A stretch of 42,400 nucleotides of DNA from Candidatus Pacearchaeota archaeon (GTDB lineage: Archaea; Nanobdellota; Nanobdellia; Pacearchaeales; GW2011-AR1). The number at the start of each line of letters is the position of its first letter. Position 1 is the first letter of the stretch. Positions 35,255 through 42,400 of the stretch are shown here, piece by piece. A program made the translations under genes and the position numbers. The notes beneath the pieces are model-generated. The model saw only the letters and a list, made by a program, of their open reading frames with translations, ran no database searches and was not told where the DNA came from. The DNA lies in the NCBI GenBank assembly GCA_016188895.1, contig JACPGZ010000041.1:1-42400 (forward strand), written 5' to 3'.

Positions 35255-35572
35255 ATGATGCTCAAAGAAAAGAAATGCGTTCCATGCGAGGGTGGCATTC
35301 CTCCGCTTAGCACCAAAGAAGTCATCAACTTCATGCAAGAGCTCAAAGATTGGACACTTGATAATGGGCATCTCGTTAAGCATTTCAATTTCAAAGATTT
35401 TAAAGAAAATATGGATTTTGTGAACAAGATAGCTAAAATTTCAGAGGAAGAAGGGCATCATCCAGTATTATTCATTAATTACAATAAACTTAAAGTTGAA
35501 TTGTGGACGCACGCCATAAACGGGCTTAGCGAGAATGATTTTATTCTTGCTGCAAAGATAGATTCCCTTTAG
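35255..35572 (+). CDS. Pterin-4a-carbinolamine dehydratase
   Basis: DFVNKIAKISEEEGHHPVLFINYNKLKVELWTHAINGLSENDF. Confidence 0.9.
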   Translation: MMLKEKKCVPCEGGIPPLSTKEVINFMQELKDWTLDNGHLVKHFNFKDFKENMDFVNKIAKISEEEGHHPVLFINYNKLKVELWTHAINGLSENDFILAAKIDSL

Positions 35573-36215
35573 CATCTCTCCTATCTTTAATTTTCAATTT
35601 CTGCCTTAAATATTCAAAAAGCGGAGGAACAAATGATGCAAGTATAATAACAAGAATAACTAATGCCAGATTATCCTGGACAAATGGAATATTACCAAAA
35701 AAATATCCGCCAAAAAGGAAGATGCCCACCCATGCAATTCCTCCAACAACATTAAAACTTACAAACCTGCTATAACTCATTTTTCCAATTCCTGCAACAA
35801 AAGGCGCAAATGTCCTTATAATTGGAATAAATCTAGCAAGAATAATTGTCTTGCCGCCATGTTTTTCATAAAACCTGTTTGTTCTATCAAGATACTTTTT
35901 TTTCACCCATTTGCTATTTGATATTTTGTCGCCAAAATAATTGCCTATCCAATAATTTAGAGTATCCCCAAGGATGGCAGCAATACTAATCAAAATAAAC
36001 AGAACATACACATTTAGCAGATTTTTTGCTGCAATAGTGCCTGCAACAAAAATAAGCGAATCGCCAGGAAGAAAAGGCGTTACAACAACCCCTGTTTCCA
36101 GAAATATAATTAAAAATAAGATAAAATATGTAGCAATCCCATAATCCTGAACAATAATATTCAGATATTTATCAACATGCAGTACAATATCAATAACTTT
36201 TCCAGTTATGCTCAT
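35541..36215 (-). CDS. DedA family membrane protein
   Basis: FLETGVVVTPFLPGDSLIFVAG, ILARFIPIIRTFAPFVAGIGKM. Confidence 0.9.
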   Translation of the reverse strand: MSITGKVIDIVLHVDKYLNIIVQDYGIATYFILFLIIFLETGVVVTPFLPGDSLIFVAGTIAAKNLLNVYVLFILISIAAILGDTLNYWIGNYFGDKISNSKWVKKKYLDRTNRFYEKHGGKTIILARFIPIIRTFAPFVAGIGKMSYSRFVSFNVVGGIAWVGIFLFGGYFFGNIPFVQDNLALVILVIILASFVPPLFEYLRQKLKIKDRRDAKGNLSLQQE

Positions 36216-36285
36216 TTTTTTAGATGAAAAACTAAGTTTATAAATAATAAGATAAATTTTTATATTGCCGTTGTATCCATTTTCT

Positions 36286-37302
36286 ATGGATTCGGAAAAG
36301 AGACTTGAGTTTATTAAAAGAAACACAATTGAGATAATAAGCGAAAAAGAATTAAATGAATTGCTGAAAAGCAAAAAGAAACCTGTTGCTTACCTTGGAA
36401 CAGCAATAACAGGCAGACCCCATATTGGTTATTTTATATGGGCATCAAAGCTCGCTGATTTTATAAAAGCAGGATTAAAGGTCAAACTCTTGTTAGCTGA
36501 CATTCATGGGGCTTTAGACAATACACCATGGAATGTTCTAGAAAAGCGCTATAAATATTACGAAAAAGTAATTCCACTGATGTTTAAGTCACTGAGTGCA
36601 AACACAAAAGAATTGCAAATTGTCAAAGGTTCTTCTTTTCAATTGAAAAAAGAATATATTTTGGATTTGCTTAAGATGGCGACCTTTATTTCAGTACATG
36701 ATGCGACAAAATCTGCATCAGAGATAGTGAAACTTGGTGATAATCCAAAATTAGGCGGATTAATTTATCCATTAATGCAGGCACTTGATGAGCAGTATCT
36801 TTCAGCTGATATTCAGTATGGAGGAATTGACCAAAGAAAGATATTTGTTTTTGCTCGTGAGTCTTTACCAAAAATAGGATACAAACCAAGGATAGAGATT
36901 ATGACTCCATTGCTTCCTGGAATAACAGGAAAGAAGATGAGTGCTTCTGATCCTTCATCTGTTATTGATTTGCTTGATGACGAATCAGCAGTGAATCATA
37001 AGATAAGTAATGCATATTGCATGGCAGGAGATACTGAAAATGGATTAATTGCATTCTTAGAGTATGTTTTATTTACATTGAAAAAAGACAAAGGCGATAA
37101 ACTTGTGATTGAAAGAGATAAGCAATATGGAGGCAATATAAACTTCAATGATATAGAATCATTAAAGCAAGCATTTAAAGAAAAGAAGCTTCATCCTCTT
37201 GACCTCAAAAAAGCAGTTGCGCGCGAAATAAATATATTGCTAAAACCAATGAGAGAGAAAGGCAATGAGCTGAAAAAGCTGACAAGCCAAGCTTACTCCT
37301 GA
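36286..37302 (+). CDS. tyrS: Tyrosyl-tRNA synthetase
   Basis: GRPHIGYF, GGIDQRKIFVFAR, GKKMSASDPSSVIDL. Confidence 0.93.
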   Translation: MDSEKRLEFIKRNTIEIISEKELNELLKSKKKPVAYLGTAITGRPHIGYFIWASKLADFIKAGLKVKLLLADIHGALDNTPWNVLEKRYKYYEKVIPLMFKSLSANTKELQIVKGSSFQLKKEYILDLLKMATFISVHDATKSASEIVKLGDNPKLGGLIYPLMQALDEQYLSADIQYGGIDQRKIFVFARESLPKIGYKPRIEIMTPLLPGITGKKMSASDPSSVIDLLDDESAVNHKISNAYCMAGDTENGLIAFLEYVLFTLKKDKGDKLVIERDKQYGGNINFNDIESLKQAFKEKKLHPLDLKKAVAREINILLKPMREKGNELKKLTSQAYS

Positions 37303-37589
37303 TTTATCTGTATCTCATCTGCCACAATAATATCTTCATGAACTCTTCCAATAACTGTTATATTTTTATTAGAAAAATTCTGCAAAAATTCTGATAAAAT
37401 TGTAGAATTTCCAATTTTAAGCATAGAGTATTCCTTAAGGTTTTTCTGGCTTTTTACAATTCCATTAAGTTCAACATACTTTCCTTCATAATTCTTAAAT
37501 GATAATGATGGATTTTTTATATTTGCAAGATACAGAAGAAGCATTATGCCAAGCATTGAGATTGCTAAAAGCAAGGTTTTCATCCTCAC
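37293..37589 (-). CDS. Secreted/anchored OB-fold-like small protein
   Basis: N-terminal TM; GKYVELNGIVKS...VIGRVHEDIIVADEIQ. Confidence 0.55.
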   Translation of the reverse strand: MRMKTLLLAISMLGIMLLLYLANIKNPSLSFKNYEGKYVELNGIVKSQKNLKEYSMLKIGNSTILSEFLQNFSNKNITVIGRVHEDIIVADEIQINQE

Positions 37590-39364
37590 ATCTCTTCCAG
37601 GGTTTTAATTCCAAGCAAGGCAAGAGCATTCTTAATTGTATGGCAAAACGCATTTATTAAGGCAAGTCTGAAAGATTCCTCTACACTTTCAATTACAGGA
37701 ACTAAGTGATAGAATTCATTAAAAATCTGCGCAAGCTCATATGCGTAATTGGCAAGCAAAGAAGGATAAAAACCCTTTAAAGCATCATCAACAATTGAAG
37801 GAAATAGAGCAATCTTTTTTGCAAGTTTTATTTCTGATTCATTCAAATCATGTATCGTTCTATCCAACTGCAATGCCTTCGTGCTATCCAATTCCGATGC
37901 CCTATGGAATGGGCTATGGAATGGACCTGTTCTCTGTGTCTCGCGATGCCCTATGCGTAATGGGCTTTTCTTTGACTTTCTTATTATAGAAGAAGCCCTT
38001 GCATAGCTGTATTGCAAATAAGGCCCTGTATTTCCTTCAAAACTGATAAATCTGTCAAGCTCAAATACAGCATCCCTTGTTCTCTCATTTTTCAAATCAC
38101 CGTAAATGATAGCTCCAATCCCGACAATTTCCGCAACTTTATCTTTATTCCTTAATCCAGGATTTTTCTCTTGTATTATATTAAATGCCTTTAATGTCGC
38201 TTCTTTCAATAAATTTTCCATTGCAAATATTTTTCCTTCTCTTGTTGCAAGCTTCTTTCCATTTTTGTCAAGGTACAATCCATGAGCAACATGCACGCAT
38301 TGTTTGCTCCATTTATATCCAGCAATTTCTAAAATCTTAAAAAGCTGCTTAAAATGCAGTGTCTGTTCCTTTCCTACTTCATAAATCATCTTATTGAATT
38401 TATATTTATTGTATCTGTCAATTGCAGCTGCAATATCTCTTGTTAAATAAAGCTTTGCGCCATCTTTTTTTCTTATTAAAGCTGCACCTAATCCATAGCT
38501 GTCTAAACCAACAATCAAAGCTCCTTCGCTTTCTTTAATAAGTCTTTTCTTCCTTAATTTATCAATAATCTTATTCGCAGATACTTCATAAAACGATTCG
38601 CCAGAATAATCATCAAAATCAATATCAAGAATTCCATATGTCTTCTTAAACTCCTTTATGCTAAGCTCTCTGAATCTCTTCCATAAGTTCAATGCTTCTT
38701 TGTTCCCGTCTTCAAGCTCCTTAAACCATGAGCGTGCTTCATCCTCCAAAGATTTATTAGTTTTTGCTTTTTCATGAAATTCAACATACAACTTCAGCAG
38801 ATAATCTATAGGATATTTTTTCAGCTCAGTTTCTTTTCCCCATCTTTTATAAGCAGCAATAAGCTTCCCAAACTGTGTTCCCCAGTCTCCAAGATAATTT
38901 ATCTTCACAACTTTGTATCCTTTGAAGCTAAATATCTTGCTCAATGAGTTGCCAATAATTGTTGAGCGAAGATGTCCTACAGAGAAAGTTTTTGCAATAT
39001 TCGGAGATGACATTTCTACCACAATAGTCTTGCCCTTTCCCTCATTTGATGAACCATATTTATCTTTCTCTTTAAGCACTTGCTTGATTGTATTTTCTGC
39101 TAATAATTTATTATTAAGAAAGAAATTTACATAAGGGCCATTTGCCTCAGCTCTTTCAAATTCTTTTGGCAATTTGTTCTGAATTTTTTTGACAATATCT
39201 CCAGCTATCTCACCCGGATTTTTTTTCTGGAGCTTTGCAAGAAAAAAGCAAGGGAATGCGTAATCACCTAAGTCATGGCTTGGCGGAATCTCAATAATGT
39301 TTTCAACATCTCCCTTTTCAAGGTGCATATATTTAGCTAAAAAAAGAGCTAATTTTTCCCTCAT
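37586..39364 (-). CDS. argS: Arginyl-tRNA synthetase with in-frame hairpin-repeat insertion
   Basis: SSPNIAKTFSVGHLRSTIIGN, NYLGDWGTQFGK, C-terminal DALBR domain. Confidence 0.93.
   Translation of the reverse strand: MREKLALFLAKYMHLEKGDVENIIEIPPSHDLGDYAFPCFFLAKLQKKNPGEIAGDIVKKIQNKLPKEFERAEANGPYVNFFLNNKLLAENTIKQVLKEKDKYGSSNEGKGKTIVVEMSSPNIAKTFSVGHLRSTIIGNSLSKIFSFKGYKVVKINYLGDWGTQFGKLIAAYKRWGKETELKKYPIDYLLKLYVEFHEKAKTNKSLEDEARSWFKELEDGNKEALNLWKRFRELSIKEFKKTYGILDIDFDDYSGESFYEVSANKIIDKLRKKRLIKESEGALIVGLDSYGLGAALIRKKDGAKLYLTRDIAAAIDRYNKYKFNKMIYEVGKEQTLHFKQLFKILEIAGYKWSKQCVHVAHGLYLDKNGKKLATREGKIFAMENLLKEATLKAFNIIQEKNPGLRNKDKVAEIVGIGAIIYGDLKNERTRDAVFELDRFISFEGNTGPYLQYSYARASSIIRKSKKSPLRIGHRETQRTGPFHSPFHRASELDSTKALQLDRTIHDLNESEIKLAKKIALFPSIVDDALKGFYPSLLANYAYELAQIFNEFYHLVPVIESVEESFRLALINAFCHTIKNALALLGIKTLEEM
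37894..37967. repeat. Dispersed hairpin repeat, two copies inside argS
   Basis: CCGATGCCCTATGGAATGGGCTAT and GCGATGCCCTATGCGTAATGGGCTT. Confidence 0.85.
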
Positions 39365-39440
39365 ATTTTTATATTCAAGATTGCACTTAATAAAAGTATT
39401 GTTTCTAAAGATTTATAAATCATCATATTTCCAATCTATT

Positions 39441-39932
39441 ATGTTCAAGGTAAACATCTCTGGCAAAGGAAAGACATACCATTTTGAATATGATGGAGAG
39501 GCTGTTATAGGAAGAAAAATCGGCGAGATAGTAGATGGAACTGATTTTAGAGATGATTTTTCTGGATATGTATTTAAAATAACAGGCGCAAGTGACAAAG
39601 CTGGATTTCCATACTATACAGCACTTGAAGGGCAAGGATTACATCATGTTCTAGTCAGCTACAAAAAAGGAAAAAAAGTAAAGCAAAACAAAAGACTAAA
39701 ACCAAGAGGCGTAAGATTGAGAAAAACAATGAGAGGCAACACAATCAGCCCAGATACAATGCAGATTAATCTTATTGTAGAAAAAGAAGGAACAAAAAAG
39801 CTCGCAGAAATCTTCCCAGAACAGAACAAGCCGAAGGAGAAGAAAGCGCCTCAAGAAGTAAAAGCTGAAGAGAAGAAAGAGGATAAAACAGAGTTAAAAG
39901 AGGCAAAATCAGAAGAAGTATCAGCTCAATAA
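39441..39932 (+). CDS. Ribosomal protein eS6
   Basis: GASDKAGFPYYTALEG, RLKPRGVRLRKTMRGNTIS. Confidence 0.93.
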   Translation: MFKVNISGKGKTYHFEYDGEAVIGRKIGEIVDGTDFRDDFSGYVFKITGASDKAGFPYYTALEGQGLHHVLVSYKKGKKVKQNKRLKPRGVRLRKTMRGNTISPDTMQINLIVEKEGTKKLAEIFPEQNKPKEKKAPQEVKAEEKKEDKTELKEAKSEEVSAQ

Positions 39933-40478
39933 AAACCCCTTCTCAACAGCATCTTTTGCCATTTTTGTATCCATTCCCAAAACAAGGCAGAGGCTTTTCA
40001 TGTCATAGCTGTTTCTTAACTCGCTTTCGCTGTTTGCGAGTGTTGTCATAATCATCCTGACCTTATACTTCTTGCATAACATTATATTCTGCATCACCTT
40101 TGCAATATATTCTGCTCTTTCCTTACTTTCTCTTTTTATTATCTCGCTAAGATCTATTCCTATGGCTATATCATTCTCTTTTGCAATCCTGCACAAAACA
40201 TGATTCATTCCAGAGTTTCTTTGAAACAAACTTGAACCTTTATTAGTATTTTCAGGATTCAATAAAATATTAACTTTTTTATTTTCAAGAACCTTTCTGT
40301 TAAATTCTTCATCCCTTCCCTGAACAATAATTAATTTTTGGAGTTTAGATATTTTATCTATTTTTTTTCTTGCCTCTTCATAATTCTGCTCAACAATTAA
40401 ATTATTCCTAATAACAAGGCATTTATCAAAACCGAATTTTTTAGCATCAAGTTCTTTTCTTACTAGCTCAAGCACCAT
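39921..40478 (-). CDS. Ribonuclease P protein component 3 (Rpp30 family)
   Basis: GMNHVLCRIAKENDIAIGIDLSEIIK, RMIMTTLANSESELRN. Confidence 0.85.
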   Translation of the reverse strand: MVLELVRKELDAKKFGFDKCLVIRNNLIVEQNYEEARKKIDKISKLQKLIIVQGRDEEFNRKVLENKKVNILLNPENTNKGSSLFQRNSGMNHVLCRIAKENDIAIGIDLSEIIKRESKERAEYIAKVMQNIMLCKKYKVRMIMTTLANSESELRNSYDMKSLCLVLGMDTKMAKDAVEKGFLLS

Positions 40479-40549
40479 ATATAAGTCTATACTATAAACT
40501 ATTAAACCTTTCTATAAGAATCAGAAAAATAAAAATTAAAAATCAGTTT

Positions 40550-40807
40550 TTATCCAAAGCCATGAACAGGGCATTTTCCGCATCCCCTCCATAACACCAT
40601 CTTTGCAACCAGCATTACTACAACACTAACTAAATACCATCCTAAAGCTCCCCATACAATTCCAGCTCCGTTAAGTTGCGCATTCAAACCAGCTCCAAAT
40701 AGATATAGTGCAATAACTGCAACAATTGCGCCCACAATTGTCAATCCCCAATTGCATGAACACTTGCCTCCAGATGATGACTCCATCATATCTTTTCCTT
40801 TCGCCAT
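40550..40807 (-). CDS. Small membrane protein
   Basis: Two TM segments, Cys/Gly-rich termini. Confidence 0.6.
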   Translation of the reverse strand: MAKGKDMMESSSGGKCSCNWGLTIVGAIVAVIALYLFGAGLNAQLNGAGIVWGALGWYLVSVVVMLVAKMVLWRGCGKCPVHGFG

Positions 40808-40855
40808 CTTCTACCTCCTTTAATATTTATACATTGAAAATATAGTATTTAAAGG

Positions 40856-42037
40856 TTACCTCGTTACAATCTCAATTGCATCTAAATTCTGCAGAATATA
40901 ATCCTTTCCTACAGGTTTCTTTGTCTTTATATTGATGGCCTTAACAAAATTCTTGCCTAAATCAGTGTGAAGCTTGAATGCAAAATCTAAAGCAGTTGTG
41001 TTTGGAGGTATAAGATAGCAGTCAGGAAGTATATTTCCTTTGCTGTCAGCAAGCTTGTTTGTTCCAGCTGGAAAAACAGCAACATAATGCAGAAAATCAA
41101 ATACAGCTGAATTAAGCACTTGCTGAATTCCAGTTGAGCTGTATGTTTTTAGCACATTTTCTTTTATAAAATTCAAAGCCCTTTTTTGCTTTTCATTCGG
41201 CTTGCCTGTCACATGAAAATTATTGTTTCCTGGAAGGTAATCAATCAAGCTATGATTAACAGCTTCTCTTAATGCAAGCTCTGAATCTCCAGAGCACGGA
41301 ATAATTGCCAATTCAGGAAACTGCTCTTTCATATGCTCTATGTTCTCGTAAGACTCTGGCAAATCTGCTTTATTTGCAGCAATGATTATAGGCTTTGAGA
41401 TTTTTCTTATCTCTTTTACAAACTCAAGAATATGATTGTCATTCCAATGGGATACTTTCTCGCTGAGTTCAAGCCTTTTCATAACATCTTTTACATTATC
41501 ATCATTTATTTTCAATCCGCTTAATTGCTGTGCTATTTCATATGACAATGGCTTGCCAGCTGTTTGGGATTTTCTGGAAATTGAGTTCCAGTTCTTCTCA
41601 AGAATTCCAAAGAGCCACATCACAATTTCTTGCTCTAAAAATTCTATATCCTGGCAAGGATCATGCCCCTTTGCAGGATTCCCGTTGAAATCAGTTGTTC
41701 CAGATGCATCAACAACATGAATCAAGATATCAGCCTCTCTTAAATCATCTAAAAACTGATTGCCTTTACCCTTTCCTTTATGAGCCTCTGGAACCAAACC
41801 AGCAACATCTATAAGTTTGACAGGAACAAATCTCTCATGATTTCTGCAAAACCCTTCTCTTGGAGCGCATTGCACTTTGAAATAAGAATCAATGCAAGGA
41901 ATTCTAACATACCCAATTCCCTGGTTTGGCTCAATTGTTGTAAAAGGATAACTTGCAATTGCAACATCTGCAAGAGTGCATGCCTTAAAAAATGTTGATT
42001 TGCCACTCGAAGGCTTGCCAATAATCCCTATTAACAT
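40856..42037 (-). CDS. YchF/OLA1-like GTPase with TGS domain
   Basis: GKPSSGKST, LIDVAGLVPEAHKGKG, ANKADLP, C-terminal TGS. Confidence 0.92.
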   Translation of the reverse strand: MLIGIIGKPSSGKSTFFKACTLADVAIASYPFTTIEPNQGIGYVRIPCIDSYFKVQCAPREGFCRNHERFVPVKLIDVAGLVPEAHKGKGKGNQFLDDLREADILIHVVDASGTTDFNGNPAKGHDPCQDIEFLEQEIVMWLFGILEKNWNSISRKSQTAGKPLSYEIAQQLSGLKINDDNVKDVMKRLELSEKVSHWNDNHILEFVKEIRKISKPIIIAANKADLPESYENIEHMKEQFPELAIIPCSGDSELALREAVNHSLIDYLPGNNNFHVTGKPNEKQKRALNFIKENVLKTYSSTGIQQVLNSAVFDFLHYVAVFPAGTNKLADSKGNILPDCYLIPPNTTALDFAFKLHTDLGKNFVKAINIKTKKPVGKDYILQNLDAIEIVTR

Positions 42038-42122
42038 AAAACTCTGACATTGTGAGAGATTATAAAATTATCTTTAGTAAAAAAGTAAGAAAAAATAAAA
42101 AAGAAAAAGTTAATTAATTTTA

Positions 42123-42218
42123 TTATTCTTCATCACCTGTATCTTCTTCAGCGTCTTCATCTATATCGCTGTCATCATCCATTTCTTCTTCCTCAGCTTT
42201 TTTTGCTTTGTGTTTCAT
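42123..42218 (-). CDS. Acidic micro-protein (31 aa)
   Basis: MKHKAKKAEEEEMDDDSDIDEDAEEDTGDEE. Confidence 0.4.
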   Translation of the reverse strand: MKHKAKKAEEEEMDDDSDIDEDAEEDTGDEE

Positions 42219-42276
42219 TCAAGCACTATTTTATTATGATTTAAAAACTTTTGGTTTTCAATGCTGTGTTGCATGA

Positions 42277-42399
42277 TTAATGCAACATAGACTGTTTAAT
42301 GTCTATATCAAATGATTTTAAGCGTGCTTTATACTTCCGTAGTAAGCGTTTTACCTTTTTTCCATTAGTATCTCTCACAATAATAACTCCTTTAGAAGG
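42277..42399 (-). CDS. Partial CDS, C-terminal end only
   Basis: Open minus frame ...PSKGVIIVRDTNGKKVKRLLRKYKARLKSFDIDIKQSMLH*, start beyond window. Confidence 0.45.
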   Translation of the reverse strand, partial: PSKGVIIVRDTNGKKVKRLLRKYKARLKSFDIDIKQSMLH

Positions 42400-42400
42400 T

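Noticed and set aside
42267-42287. Perfect hairpin TGTTGCAT-GATTA-ATGCAACA
   Set aside because: Overlaps the stop of a partial minus-strand gene; a terminator-like or chance 8-bp repeat cannot be distinguished here.
1-42400. CRISPR array
   Set aside because: No regularly spaced direct repeats with unique spacers were seen; the repeats present are short dispersed hairpins and gene-end junctions.

Overview
The window is AT-rich archaeal chromosome, DPANN-like in gene style. Informational genes include TyrRS, ArgRS, eS6, RNase P p30, RNase HII, a YchF/OLA1-like GTPase, MetAP2, a short Nop10-like protein and an EndoQ-type PHP nuclease carrying an intein. It is interrupted by a ~16.2 kb integrated element at roughly 2534-18708. 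The element lies between an intron-containing tRNA-Asp(GTC), whose 3' end touches a tyrosine-recombinase gene, and a 14-nt direct repeat of that tRNA 3' end. Its cargo looks bacterial: ArdC antirestriction protein, dockerin protein, RelE and VapC toxins, ImmA/IrrE protease, one-chain GMP synthase, JAMM protein, ECF-sigma-like protein and lipoproteins. The strongest signals I found are: (1) an inversion of ~1.47 kb inside the element that splits both ardC and a dockerin-type secreted gene; (2) a four-gene operon of ImmA/IrrE peptidase, GuaA-type GMP synthase and two unknown small proteins; (3) a type IIG restriction-modification gene followed by small ORFs that each end in the same EESLK tail/Shine-Dalgarno junction; (4) a three-gene module ending in a caspase/gingipain-like (clan CD) protease; (5) a dispersed hairpin repeat showing a compensatory base change, with two copies inside the argS reading frame; (6) an initiator tRNA with a 26-nt D-loop intron. 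All calls come from reading the sequence; no database search was run.
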